Counted from the first letter of the stretch, positions 41,342 through 49,986 are shown. The stretch: 64,000 bases of DNA from Prevotella sp. (GCA_016286995.1 JAEEVA010000008.1:1-64000); one strand, 5' to 3'. The notes: generated by a model from the letters alone, not told the origin. A program made the numbers and translations.

Positions 41342-41705
41342 AAAAATTGTTATTATGTTATTATGTCTTACATGTTACCCTGTCTTTTAAGTTATTATGT
41401 CTTACATATTATTCTGTCATTCATGTTATTTTGATTTACAAAACAGCAGCGATTACAATGTAAGAGAGGCTGTTTTACAGCAGAAATTGTACGACTTTGC
41501 CCAAAGTTGTACAACCCTGTGAAAAGTTGTACAACTTGCTTTGTAACGAAGCCTCTTTTACAATGTAATATGTACTTTCTTACTGTGTTATATAGCATCT
41601 CCTACAGAGTAATATGGCATCTCCTGCAGAGTAATACAACCAAAACGAGCATGTGTTCTTCTATCAAGAAGGAATCAAAGCACGACTGGCTTAATCCCCA
41701 AAAGT
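41342..41705. repeat. repeat-rich noncoding right flank of the restriction-modification cassette
   Basis: A 364-bp stretch without a credible gene. It has two 17-bp copies of GTTATTATGTCTTACAT (from 41358 and 41391), two copies of AGTTGTACAAC 21 bp apart (41505, 41526) plus a degenerate third, a 22-bp direct repeat around GCATCTCCTNCAGAGTAATA (41595, 41617), and an inverted pair TTACAATGTAAGAGAGGCT / AGCCTCTTTTACAATGTAA (about 41454 and 41550). Small ORFs here on both strands look like by-products of the repeats. Confidence 0.65.
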
Positions 41706-41745
41706 AAAACCGAGAATTCCTTTGTTAATCGGAATTCTCGGTTTT
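41706..41745 (-). terminator. terminator after tRNA-Gln
   Basis: A perfect 15-bp stem, AAAACCGAGAATTCC with GGAATTCTCGGTTTT, and a 10-nt loop. It follows the tRNA 3' end by 7 nt on the minus strand. Confidence 0.88.
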
Positions 41746-41751
41746 CACTCG

Positions 41752-41822
41752 TTGTCCAAGGCGGATTCGAACCACCACAAACAGAACCAAAACCTGTTGT
41801 GCTACCATTACACCATTGGACA
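41752..41822 (-). tRNA. tRNA-Gln (UUG)
   Basis: 71 nt without an encoded CCA. The acceptor TGTCCAA pairs with TTGGACA, the D arm contains GGTGTAATGGTAGC, and the anticodon stem ACAGG/TCTGT encloses TTTTGGT with anticodon TTG. The T arm has GGTTCGAATCC. Confidence 0.96.
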
Positions 41823-41842
41823 CCGTTTGCTGAATGCGGGTG

Positions 41843-41850
41843 CAAAATTA
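41843..41850 (-). promoter_or_regulatory. tRNA-Gln promoter -7 box
   Basis: TAATTTTGCACCC on the minus strand, with a TTTG 20 bp further upstream at the -33 position. Confidence 0.65.
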
Positions 41851-41852
41851 GT

Positions 41853-41879
41853 AAATATTTGGCAAACCGCCAAATATTT
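41853..41879. promoter_or_regulatory. perfect inverted repeat over the tRNA-Gln promoter -33 region
   Basis: AAATATTTGGC-AAACC-GCCAAATATTT, 11-bp arms. It covers the -33 TTTG and the spacer. Confidence 0.5.
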
Positions 41880-41898
41880 CTTCACCTTTTATTGATTT

Positions 41899-41975
41899 AA
41901 CAACGAATTACACGAATATTGCGAATACTATTACCTATGCGCAGTCAATTCGTGTAATTCGTCAAATTCGTTGTT
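41899..41975. repeat. inverted repeat AACAACGAATTACACGAAT after tyrS
   Basis: The left arm (41899-41917) is AACAACGAATTACACGAAT. The right arm (41948-41975) carries the complement, interrupted by a 9-bp partial duplication. A diverged relative (AACAACGGATTTCACGGATTAC) is found near 50268. It may act as the tyrS 3' hairpin; there is no T tract. Confidence 0.6.
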
Positions 41976-41984
41976 TCAGAAGAG

Positions 41985-43283
41985 TTATCTGACAATGAGC
42001 AGATAGTAGTTCTTCTTACCCTTCTGTGCCAACAGGTACTTGCCGTCGATGAGATCTTCAGCCGTCACGGGACGGTTCTGGTCGGTGAGCTTCTCCTTGT
42101 TCAGGCTGACACCACCACCCTGCACCATCTTACGCATCTCACCCTTCGAGGGGAATACAGGGGCTACCGTTGTGAAGAACTCGATGGCGGGCTGACCCAG
42201 CTGGTCCTTGCTGACCTCGAACTGGGGTACGCCGTCGAAGACGTCGAGGAATGTCTGCTCGTCGAGCTTCTCCAGACCTTCCTTGGTGGACTTGCCAAAG
42301 AGCAGGCTGCTGGCCTCGATGGCAGCATCGAGGGCCTCACGGGAGTGTACCATCGTGGTGACCTCCTCGGCCAGACGCTTCTGCAGTACGCGACGGCCAG
42401 GATCCTGTTTGTGCTCCTCGACAAGGGCGTCGATGACGTCCTTCTCCAAAGAGGTGAAGATCTTGATATACTTCTCGGCATCGTCGTCGCTGACGTTCAG
42501 CCAGAACTGGTAGAACTTATACGGTGTAGTGCGCTTGGGGTCGAGCCAGATGTTTCCGCTCTCGGTCTTGCCGAACTTCTTACCATCGCTCTTGGTAATG
42601 AGCGGACAGGTTAGGGCAAAGGCCTCGTTCTCGTAGCCCAGCGTACGGCGGATGAGCTCTGTACCTGTGGTGATGTTACCCCACTGGTCGTTGCCGCCCA
42701 ACTGCAGCTTGCAGTTCTTATGCTGATAGAGGTACAGGAAGTCGTAGCCCTGCAACAGCTGGTAGGTGAACTCGGTGAAGCTGAGACCGTCGCGGGCCGT
42801 ACCGTTCAGGCGCTGCTGCACACTGTCCTTGGCCATCATGTAGTTGACGGTGATGTGCTTGCCCACCTCACGGGCAAAGTCAAGGAAGGTAAAGTCCTTC
42901 ATCCAGTCGTAGTTGTTCACCATCTCTGCGGCATTCTCGTCCTTCGACTCGAAATCGAGGAATTTTGACACCTGACGCTTGATGCACTCCTGATTGTGGC
43001 GCAGCGTCTCTTCGTTCAGCAGGTTACGCTCCTGCGACTTGCCGCTGGGGTCGCCAATCATACCGGTAGCGCCACCCACCAGAATGATGGGTTTGTGGCC
43101 GCAACGCTGCAGATGACGCAGCATCATGATGCCACACAGGTGACCGATGTGCAGTGAATCGGCTGTCGGGTCGGTACCCAGATAAGCCGTAACCATCTCT
43201 TTCTGAAGCAGTTCCTCAGTGCCTGGCATCATCTGAGCCAGCATACCGCGCCACTTCAATTCTTCTACAAAGTTCTTTCTCAT
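41985..43283 (-). CDS. tyrS: tyrosyl-tRNA synthetase
   Basis: A 432-residue class Ic synthetase starting [13 protein letters not shown]. The HIGH motif is at residues 45-48 ([10 protein letters not shown]). The tyrosine site and [11 protein letters not shown] follow, and KFGKT (about residue 233) takes the place of KMSKS. The C-terminal S4-like RNA-binding domain ends the protein ([16 protein letters not shown]). A longer frame to 43340 includes the promoter and was rejected. It has its own promoter at 43320-43327. Confidence 0.97.
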   Translation of the reverse strand: MRKNFVEELKWRGMLAQMMPGTEELLQKEMVTAYLGTDPTADSLHIGHLCGIMMLRHLQRCGHKPIILVGGATGMIGDPSGKSQERNLLNEETLRHNQECIKRQVSKFLDFESKDENAAEMVNNYDWMKDFTFLDFAREVGKHITVNYMMAKDSVQQRLNGTARDGLSFTEFTYQLLQGYDFLYLYQHKNCKLQLGGNDQWGNITTGTELIRRTLGYENEAFALTCPLITKSDGKKFGKTESGNIWLDPKRTTPYKFYQFWLNVSDDDAEKYIKIFTSLEKDVIDALVEEHKQDPGRRVLQKRLAEEVTTMVHSREALDAAIEASSLLFGKSTKEGLEKLDEQTFLDVFDGVPQFEVSKDQLGQPAIEFFTTVAPVFPSKGEMRKMVQGGGVSLNKEKLTDQNRPVTAEDLIDGKYLLAQKGKKNYYLLIVR

Positions 43284-43319
43284 ACCTATACTTATTGTCT
43301 TATTTTCATTTTGCGGCTG

Positions 43320-43327
43320 CAAAGGTA
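43320..43327 (-). promoter_or_regulatory. tyrS promoter -7 box
   Basis: TACCTTTGCAGCCG on the minus strand, 36 nt before the ATG. A repeat element begins 6 bp upstream. Confidence 0.6.
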
Positions 43328-43333
43328 CGAAAA

Positions 43334-43425
43334 AGTTCATAGTTCACAGTTCACAGTTCATAGTTTTTATGCAAAATGATGTTAAATAGCATAAACTATG
43401 AACTGTGAACTAAGAACTAAGAGCT
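43334..43425. repeat. paired-arm repeat element (AGTTCAT arms, GATGTTAAA core), copy 2
   Basis: Left arm AGTTCAT, AGTTCAC, AGTTCAC, AGTTCAT; core TTTTATGCAAAATGATGTTAAATAGC; right arm AACTATG, AACTGTG, AACTAAG. Same core, arm type and promoter-adjacent position as at 22198-22289. Confidence 0.78.
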
Positions 43426-43430
43426 GTCTA

Positions 43431-45281
43431 CTACCAGCTAAAGACCCTTGCTTTGGTGGGAGCCTCGTACCAACGGGTAGAAGTGATGGAGTTCTCGCCC
43501 CAGTTATTGAACTGCGGATAGGCGTCCTTCACGCAGATGCGCTCCAACGGATACTGGAAATCGTCGGGAATCATGATGCCGTGAGGATCCTGGCCTTTCT
43601 TCGACAGGTATATGGTAGTGTTGGTGGTCTTGTCGTAGATATAGGGCTGCTGGTAGGGATTGAGGAAGCTGAACGACTCGTCGACGGTCTTTGTGACGGT
43701 GACGGGGTCGCAGGTCACGCCGCCGGTAGTATTGATGAACTCACTGGGAGACTTGCCGAAGAGGGAATGTACCTCCACATCGTCGTTGATGACACCGCAG
43801 TTGATGTTGCGAATGAACAGCTGGTCGTTGGCACCGCAGGCTACAACGCTGTATTCCACAGTGGTCTTGTTCTTTCTGATGGCCTTGATGACGACGTCGT
43901 TCATGTCGTAGTCACCCAGCTTGGTGTCTTCGAAGCAGTAGGTGTAAACCTCCGACTCGAGGTCGGGAATATCGTCGAAGGGTTCTATGCCACCCTCAAC
44001 CTCCATGATGACATCGTTGAAGTCGGCATCGGTACCTGACTCCCAGCTCATGAAGATCTTGTCGTTGAGCGTCAGCCAGGCAACACGAGGACCGTCCTCA
44101 CCCAAGTGCGAGCTCGCAAAGTTGCCGAAGCTGTTGATCTTGTTGTTCAGACGACCGTCGCCGTAGACCTCACCCTGCTTCTTGCCTTGGTCTGCTGTGG
44201 TCTTGGCACGAATCATGAAGCCAATCTTGTAGCCGGCAGGGAACTCGTAAGAGCCCTTGGTGCCGATAGTGGGTGTGCCGTCGCCAAAATACATCAGGGC
44301 AAAGGAGCCGTGCTTGGCAATGCTGTCGTCTTCTGCCACGCCAAAACAGTTGTTGAAGGGAATGGCCTTATATTTCGGCAGGCTCTGGAAGTAAGCGACA
44401 GGGTCACTGCCGACGTTCTCCTCTTTAAAATAATAATAGTAGAGATCGGAGTTGTAGACCTCATTGCCATACTTCAGGGGGTTGTCACACTTGTAGGCAG
44501 GGGTGACGATGATAGGCTCGTCGCCGGTGGTGATGGGATAGACGGCAGCATTGTAGTAGCCGCTCTGCATCACGACGGGCAGGTTGTTGTGCTCACGACC
44601 ATTGGGGAAATAGCTGAACACCACACTGCGGAACAGAACCTTGAACTCGTCAGAATAGTCCGACGAGGCCATCTTCTGTGCCGTATAATCCTTAAAGCCA
44701 TAGAGCAGTTCGCCAGGAATCCAGCCACGCTGATTGGCGTAGGAAGTCTCGATAGTATCGATGACAAACTCGCCCGAGGGCAGGGTATAACCCGTAGGCA
44801 GGGCTCTGGTCATAGCGGGAGCCTGTGCACCGTCATTAAACGACACGCTGTTGCCTACAACCTTCTTGAACACACGACCGTGGTCGGTAGAGAAAGCAAC
44901 ATAAAGTCCGAGGTTGTCCTTCGGCGCGTCATAGTTCAGCTTGATGAAAGTCTGGCCGTTGGTCTCTACCTCGTTGAGCACCTTCATGGTGTTACGTGTA
45001 ACGTAGGAGGGTGTCGAGGGGTCGTCAATCTCGCACACGTTGACCAGCACCTGCACCTTCTTCACGGTGGCGTCAGCCTGGATGGACACCTCACCGCTGG
45101 TCGTTGTACACCAGTCATGATTGGGGTCGAAAGTGGTGCCAAACACCTTTTCGACGTTCGCACTGATCATATCCTCAGTGGCGAAGTCCTTACTGGCTGT
45201 GGCATCGTAAACATCTGTTTCTTTTGAACAACTGGCAAGCACCAACACAGTGGTAATTGCCAAAAATACATGCTTATTCAT
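43431..45281 (-). CDS. LruC domain lipoprotein
   Basis: A 616-residue protein with a lipoprotein signal (LVLASCSKE, Cys about residue 18). The C-terminal half matches the LruC/DUF4842 family: ESGTDADFNDVIMEVEGG and LGDYDMNDVVIKAIR are the two Asp/Asn-rich motifs, which look like calcium sites. The N-terminal half contains a beta domain with GYTLPSGEFVIDTIETSYANQRGW. These are surface lipoproteins of unknown function. The divergent upstream gene codes for a membrane-anchored AraC regulator, and a row of direct repeats lies between the two promoters, so regulation by that protein is likely. Confidence 0.85.
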   Translation of the reverse strand: MNKHVFLAITTVLVLASCSKETDVYDATASKDFATEDMISANVEKVFGTTFDPNHDWCTTTSGEVSIQADATVKKVQVLVNVCEIDDPSTPSYVTRNTMKVLNEVETNGQTFIKLNYDAPKDNLGLYVAFSTDHGRVFKKVVGNSVSFNDGAQAPAMTRALPTGYTLPSGEFVIDTIETSYANQRGWIPGELLYGFKDYTAQKMASSDYSDEFKVLFRSVVFSYFPNGREHNNLPVVMQSGYYNAAVYPITTGDEPIIVTPAYKCDNPLKYGNEVYNSDLYYYYFKEENVGSDPVAYFQSLPKYKAIPFNNCFGVAEDDSIAKHGSFALMYFGDGTPTIGTKGSYEFPAGYKIGFMIRAKTTADQGKKQGEVYGDGRLNNKINSFGNFASSHLGEDGPRVAWLTLNDKIFMSWESGTDADFNDVIMEVEGGIEPFDDIPDLESEVYTYCFEDTKLGDYDMNDVVIKAIRKNKTTVEYSVVACGANDQLFIRNINCGVINDDVEVHSLFGKSPSEFINTTGGVTCDPVTVTKTVDESFSFLNPYQQPYIYDKTTNTTIYLSKKGQDPHGIMIPDDFQYPLERICVKDAYPQFNNWGENSITSTRWYEAPTKARVFSW

Positions 45282-45396
45282 TATTTTATTATGGTTTATG
45301 ATAATGGTTATGATTCTATAATAATGGTTATTTATATAATGGTGTGGTTTATGGTTGATTAATTAGTTTTTTGTGTGTCTTTTTCCATCGACGGTG

Positions 45397-45404
45397 CAAA
45401 GGTA
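45397..45404 (-). promoter_or_regulatory. LruC gene promoter -7 box
   Basis: TACCTTTGCACCG on the minus strand. The start codon is about 115 nt downstream, leaving a long leader with AATGGTTAT-like repeats (45290-45350). Confidence 0.6.
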
Positions 45405-45423
45405 ATAACTGATAACGGGAAAA

Positions 45424-45537
45424 GGTGTGAAAAATACAGCAATGGTGTGGAAAATACGCTAATAGGATGTGAAAAATGCGACAATAAAGTGTGAAAAATG
45501 TGCTAATAAAACATGCATAATAACACATTTTCCACAA
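45424..45537. promoter_or_regulatory. four direct repeats plus one inverted copy, candidate operator array
   Basis: TGTG(A/G)AAAAT occurs at 45426, 45446, 45468 and 45490 (steps of 20, 22 and 22 bp, about two helical turns), each followed by a similar AATA-containing tail. An inverted copy (ATTTTCCACA) lies at 45527-45536. The array starts about 20 bp upstream of the LruC promoter -7 box and ends about 30 bp upstream of the regulator's. Confidence 0.6.
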
Positions 45538-45566
45538 TTTCCTATGATGAATTCGTGATTTTTGTG

Positions 45567-45574
45567 TAATTTTG
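45567..45574 (+). promoter_or_regulatory. promoter -7 box of the membrane AraC regulator
   Basis: TAATTTTGCAGCC ends 9 nt before the ATG at 45584, so the transcript is probably leaderless. Confidence 0.6.
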
Positions 45575-45583
45575 CAGCCGAAT

Positions 45584-46687
45584 ATGAAACATGCTCAATT
45601 TACAGCCATCGTACTGATGACACTACTCGCGATGAAACTGTTGCTGCTGCCTCGGAAGGTGGCGGTAAACGGGTTGACGAATAAATCGCGCTGGCTGATG
45701 GTTGGCGGCATCATACTCATTGACGTGCAATTCGTGTTGCAATACACCTTAGGATTACGCGCAATGGGAGTATGTCAGGCCGTCATGGTGAACTTGCTGA
45801 TGTTTGTACCGGTGTCGTGGCTACTGTCGCTGGCCGTACTGTATCTGCAAAAGGCACATACCACGACACTTGAAAAACTGGCTGGCCCTGTAGCATGGGT
45901 GGTCGTTGTCGCCCTGATAGGCACAGCAGCCGCTATTGACGGCCAGCCGCTATTCAGCAGTACGCCAGAACTGAAAAATGCCGAAGCGGTGGGATCATTC
46001 ATCTACGCCATCATGCAGCTATTCTACACCGCAAAGCACCTCATCAACCTTATCAAGATGCGCTCTACCCTGCAAGACTATTACGACAGTGAAAGAATCG
46101 TCATTCTGGGCTGGATGCAGGTCAGCGTCATGATACTGATGGTGCTGGCTGTCATGGCACCAGTGCTCATCTTCGGTTCAGGCATCTGGCTCGCTGTCTA
46201 CACGCTCATCTTCTTCGGCGGCATCTTCTATTTCGTCGACAACTTCTGCGGATACGTGGTCAGCTCGGCACCCATGAAAATGCAGGAGGCAGAGGACAAG
46301 GGCGAAACACAGGCTTCTGCTGATAACAAGACCGTTGATGAACCCTTGAAGGGAGACGCCATGCTTCGTGTAGAGCATGCCGTCACACAATGGACAGAGA
46401 TGGGCGGCTACCGGAAATGCGGCATCACCATGCCCATGGTGGCCGACGAGATGCGCATTCCACGCTATCTGCTCTCCACCTGGCTGAAACAAAAGGGTAC
46501 CACCTATGCCAGCTGGATGACTGACCTACGCGTCGACGAAGCTAAACGTGTGCTCAAAGCGCACCCCGAATGGAGCAACGAGAGCATCGCCAACCACTGC
46601 GGCTTCAGCGACCGCACCTACTTCCAAAAGAAATTCAAGGAAAAGACAGGCCTGTCACCATCCGATTTCCTTACCAATAGTCACTAA
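45584..46687 (+). CDS. membrane-anchored AraC-type transcriptional regulator
   Basis: A 367-residue protein with at least six hydrophobic segments in its first 225 residues (for example LMVGGIILIDVQFVLQY, AVMVNLLMFVPVSWLLSLAV, VSVMILMVLAVMAPVLIF). A cytoplasmic linker follows, then an AraC-type DNA-binding domain (MVADEMRIPRYLLSTWLKQ, then NESIANHCGFSDRTYFQKKFKEKTGLSPSDF). It probably senses a signal in or across the inner membrane and acts on promoters directly, without a separate kinase. The neighbouring LruC gene and the repeat array in between are the obvious targets. It is followed by a terminator. Confidence 0.85.
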   Translation: MKHAQFTAIVLMTLLAMKLLLLPRKVAVNGLTNKSRWLMVGGIILIDVQFVLQYTLGLRAMGVCQAVMVNLLMFVPVSWLLSLAVLYLQKAHTTTLEKLAGPVAWVVVVALIGTAAAIDGQPLFSSTPELKNAEAVGSFIYAIMQLFYTAKHLINLIKMRSTLQDYYDSERIVILGWMQVSVMILMVLAVMAPVLIFGSGIWLAVYTLIFFGGIFYFVDNFCGYVVSSAPMKMQEAEDKGETQASADNKTVDEPLKGDAMLRVEHAVTQWTEMGGYRKCGITMPMVADEMRIPRYLLSTWLKQKGTTYASWMTDLRVDEAKRVLKAHPEWSNESIANHCGFSDRTYFQKKFKEKTGLSPSDFLTNSH

Positions 46688-46694
46688 CAACAAA

Positions 46695-46741
46695 GGAGAC
46701 GGGAATAACTGGTTTTGTTACCCCATCTCCTATATATTTTT
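46695..46741 (+). terminator. terminator of the membrane AraC gene
   Basis: GGAGA-GGG-TAAC pairs imperfectly with GTTA-CCC-TCTCC, followed by TATATATTTTT. Confidence 0.7.
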
Positions 46742-46759
46742 ACGCCAATAAACTGTCGG

Positions 46760-46948
46760 TTAAAAGTCCTCGTCGTCGTCGAAGTCGAAGCCATGACTAC
46801 GGGCGCTGACACCGCCGCCGGCACCACCAATACCAAGACCCGAGTTACCACTGACAGTAGTCACTTTACCCGTAGGACTTTCAGCAACAAAACTTACCGT
46901 TTCGATTTTCATCACCTCAACCTGAGGCATTACATAATTCTTTTTCAT
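46760..46948 (-). CDS. small protein following the subtilase gene
   Basis: A 62-residue ORF starting MKKNYVMPQVEVMKIETV, with a Gly-rich centre (GLGIGGAGGG) and an acidic end (FDFDDDEDF). It has no signal peptide. It lies 27 bp after the subtilase stop on the same strand. The pattern (Lys-rich start, YxxPxVxV, acidic aromatic end) is shared with the 44-residue ORF at 20768-20902. Function unknown. Confidence 0.7.
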   Translation of the reverse strand: MKKNYVMPQVEVMKIETVSFVAESPTGKVTTVSGNSGLGIGGAGGGVSARSHGFDFDDDEDF

Positions 46949-46975
46949 ACTCTAATCTTTTATGTTGGTTATTAT

Positions 46976-49843
46976 TTAATTCTTTGTTATCACTACCTTC
47001 TTGCCAGCGTGGATATAGACACCTTTCGCACTGGGCTTGCCCACCAGCTGGCGACCGTCCATCGTATACCACGCATTATTTTCTGAACACGAATTGTGCG
47101 AATCTTTATTCGTTCGATTAGACAGATTCGTGTTTGTTATGCCTGTCGTTCCGGTGTTTTCCTCGAAGTTCAGCACAATATTGTTCAGCTCCGGAGCGTT
47201 GGTACCATCACTAACGTGGAAGTAAGCACGGCAGGCATTGATGGTGTAACCTTCGCTATCGGGCCAATACAGCTGATTGCTGGAACCAAGGAAGAGGTTG
47301 TCGTGATTGGCAGAGTAAATACCAGCGGGACTGTATGTGCCGATGAACTGCACCTTACCGTCCGTACTGGTAAAGTTGTTCGTAACATTTTTGACTGTCA
47401 CACCGTTGAATACAGGATTCACAAGGTTGTGGTCGTCGTCATCCACATAACCGCTAACAGGGTCCCACCTAATAATATAAGGGGTACCTGCTGTCATGGT
47501 GGTCACGGCGCCTTCGCCAGAAGCAGGCGTGAAGTTCAGTTCCAAGGTACCGTTATTGAGCGAGGCTGTGCTTAATGCACGCACTTCAGCACCATCAAGC
47601 ACACTGCCGGCAATCGTTACGTCGAACGGCAGGCACAGCGTGTTCCAACCACCATCCTTGTAGAGAGTACGGCCAGAAAGCGTAACATTGGCCTTTAGGT
47701 TATTCTTGTTATCGATGGCAGTAGCATTATCACCACTATTGGCTATGGACAATGAGCCATAGTTGTCGAATATGTACTTAATACCTGCCAGTGCATCAAT
47801 CTTGCCACTGACACCGAAGTGCGAAGCGTTAGCACCTGTCGTAACGTAAGAATCGCGAATAGCCGTCTCTTGCATGATGGTTTTCACATCATTGACCGTC
47901 AAGCTTTTGCCAACCTCCTTAGCTGCCTGTAGCCACAAAGCCACGATACCCGCAGCCACGGGCGTAGCCATTGATGTACCCTGCATCACAGCATAAGGAT
48001 TACTGGAGTTGTTAACCACTAAGTATCCTATGTTGCCACTATAATAATAGCTGCCATTATCAACTAATGTGGTGTGATGATGGTTCACACCAGCTACAAC
48101 CATAGCGCCAGGAGCCGTAATCCACGGATAGGCTAATTCTGTGGGACTCTGTGCTGCAGTAGCATAGCTGGAGAAATATGCAATATCGCCCAAATCGTTA
48201 GAGACATTATAGCCGTATGAGGTATTATTATAATTCTTCCAACTGGTCTTTGACATATAGGCACCAACAGAGATAACACTCGGAATGGTGGCCTCGTCGC
48301 TGGCACTCATATCATCACTACCAGCTATCCATGTATGACCCGCTGTTGTCCTGGTGGTGAAATAGTGATCGCTGCCGCCCCAAGCGTCAATCGTCGTTGA
48401 GCCATCAGCATCAGTAGCAGGAGCAATCTCAAAGGCCAGTAAATTGCCATTATTATTGCTGTTCATTTGGATGTCAGTATCTGCAATAAGCCTTACCTGC
48501 TTTTTACCTGCGCTATTACTGCCGAAATAGACTTTTAAGGTACCTGAAAAATAATTATCAAGGTCTGAGCCTGAAACCGTTTGATTCAAGCCGTTACTAC
48601 TATTAAGCGTAGAAGAAGTCGCTTTCACCACGCCTGTGGAAGCATCAAGCACATAAACCGTCACTGCCAAATTGCCAGAGAAAGCTGTGCGTGTCCAAGC
48701 AAAGGCTAAATAATCGTAATAATAGCCGTCATTATATTTTGAGCGAACGACGGTGCCAAAAGGACTGCTCTTCGAGGCCGTGCCACTGACGTGGTAACCG
48801 CCAGTATCACCATTTTGTACGTCACCTGCATCGTTAGAAGAAGCGAAAAGCGCAATGTGATTTGGATGTCCTTCACCAAAGTATTGGTTGTAGATGTTGG
48901 CCATATAGCCAGTGCCGTCATGTGGACCATCTTGTGAGCCCCAGCTATTGCTCACCACCACTGGCATACCCCGAGCATCGGCATATTCCACAATCTTCTG
49001 TGTAGCATTAGCTAAATATGAGTCTGTAAGACTTTTAAGTCCAGCCAGATAGAGATCGGCACCAGGAGCCATACCGCCATAGGTTGCATTGGCATGATCG
49101 TCAGTCACTGTGACCGTCGAGCCATCCACAATAACACTTGAGCCGCCAGCCGTCGATGCCGTATGCGTGCCGTGATCTTGGTATATATAATCAGTTGTAA
49201 GACCGGCAATCTCTTCAGATGTAACAAACTCCTTGCCTGTATTATACGTACTATTATAGACATACGCCCTCTTAATTCGGCTGTTGTCATTCTTATCTTT
49301 AAATGCAATATGTTGGAAGTCAATACCAGTATCAATGATGCCGAGCAACACACCCGTACCATCAAAGGCTTGAGCAAGACCTGCAGCACTGGCTGCGGCC
49401 GAGTGGGTCAGCACATCGTCGGTATTTGTCATCTGACGTGCCATATTGGTTGTCGGCGTCATAATCGACGCCACATTTACATGGTTTACATTGGCCAATT
49501 CGGCCACCTGCATAAAGTTATCTACAGGTACGTTGGCTGTGATGATGCCTTTGTCGAAGCGGCATTGCACCAGCACACCCAATTCTTCAAGTGTACTTGT
49601 ATTGGTATTGTCCTTCAAGCGAAGGAAGCAGGGTATGTATTCTCGACCGTCAATATTTTCTGTTTCAGCGATAAGTCGGGGGGGTGTCCCATTATCGTTA
49701 TTAGCACTCCTCTTCGGAGTGTTACTTCTCAGTTCGTCAAGAAACATCATGGATGTCAACGACAGTTTGTTGTTGACGTCTTGTGACCATCCTGACAGAC
49801 CGCAGGCCATCAGCATCAATACAATGATAAATCTCTTACTCAT
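46976..49843 (-). CDS. secreted S8 family serine peptidase (subtilase)
   Basis: A 955-residue protein with a signal peptide (MSKRFIIVLMLMACGLSGWSQ). The subtilisin catalytic triad is complete: Asp171 in GIIDTGIDF, His224 in DHGTHTAS, Ser624 in GTSMATP, with the oxyanion Asn in SNSWG (299). A long insert of about 200 residues between the oxyanion Asn and the Ser is probably a beta domain. After the peptidase come a WNTLCLPFDV beta domain and the C-terminal module AWYTMDGRQLVGKPSAKG, then VYIHAGKK, nearly the same as in the sialidase-like protein at 16612-20752. It is probably exported to the surface by the same route. It has its own promoter; a small ORF follows. Confidence 0.93.
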   Translation of the reverse strand: MSKRFIIVLMLMACGLSGWSQDVNNKLSLTSMMFLDELRSNTPKRSANNDNGTPPRLIAETENIDGREYIPCFLRLKDNTNTSTLEELGVLVQCRFDKGIITANVPVDNFMQVAELANVNHVNVASIMTPTTNMARQMTNTDDVLTHSAAASAAGLAQAFDGTGVLLGIIDTGIDFQHIAFKDKNDNSRIKRAYVYNSTYNTGKEFVTSEEIAGLTTDYIYQDHGTHTASTAGGSSVIVDGSTVTVTDDHANATYGGMAPGADLYLAGLKSLTDSYLANATQKIVEYADARGMPVVVSNSWGSQDGPHDGTGYMANIYNQYFGEGHPNHIALFASSNDAGDVQNGDTGGYHVSGTASKSSPFGTVVRSKYNDGYYYDYLAFAWTRTAFSGNLAVTVYVLDASTGVVKATSSTLNSSNGLNQTVSGSDLDNYFSGTLKVYFGSNSAGKKQVRLIADTDIQMNSNNNGNLLAFEIAPATDADGSTTIDAWGGSDHYFTTRTTAGHTWIAGSDDMSASDEATIPSVISVGAYMSKTSWKNYNNTSYGYNVSNDLGDIAYFSSYATAAQSPTELAYPWITAPGAMVVAGVNHHHTTLVDNGSYYYSGNIGYLVVNNSSNPYAVMQGTSMATPVAAGIVALWLQAAKEVGKSLTVNDVKTIMQETAIRDSYVTTGANASHFGVSGKIDALAGIKYIFDNYGSLSIANSGDNATAIDNKNNLKANVTLSGRTLYKDGGWNTLCLPFDVTIAGSVLDGAEVRALSTASLNNGTLELNFTPASGEGAVTTMTAGTPYIIRWDPVSGYVDDDDHNLVNPVFNGVTVKNVTNNFTSTDGKVQFIGTYSPAGIYSANHDNLFLGSSNQLYWPDSEGYTINACRAYFHVSDGTNAPELNNIVLNFEENTGTTGITNTNLSNRTNKDSHNSCSENNAWYTMDGRQLVGKPSAKGVYIHAGKKVVITKN

Positions 49844-49899
49844 TTGGTCGTTTATGCTTTATAACGTTTTCTTTTTATTAAATTAAAGCGATTTGGCGA

Positions 49900-49907
49900 C
49901 AAAATTA
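49900..49907 (-). promoter_or_regulatory. subtilase promoter -7 box
   Basis: TAATTTTGTCGCC on the minus strand, about 57 nt before the ATG at 49843. The rest of the gap to 49986 is AT-rich with no visible structure. Confidence 0.55.
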
Positions 49908-49986
49908 CAAATTATTCTTGAAAACACCGCCATTTTTACAAAAAAAAACAAAATAAAGTAATTACTTTATATGTTTTAACGGAAGA

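Noticed and set aside
41395..41707. Small open frames of 66-67 residues on both strands in the repeat-rich region
   Set aside because: Their sequence simply follows the direct and inverted repeats, with no ribosome site or family motif.
44106..45227. 373-residue open frame antisense to the LruC gene
   Set aside because: Lies wholly opposite a lipoprotein gene with clear signal and family motifs; no recognisable domain.
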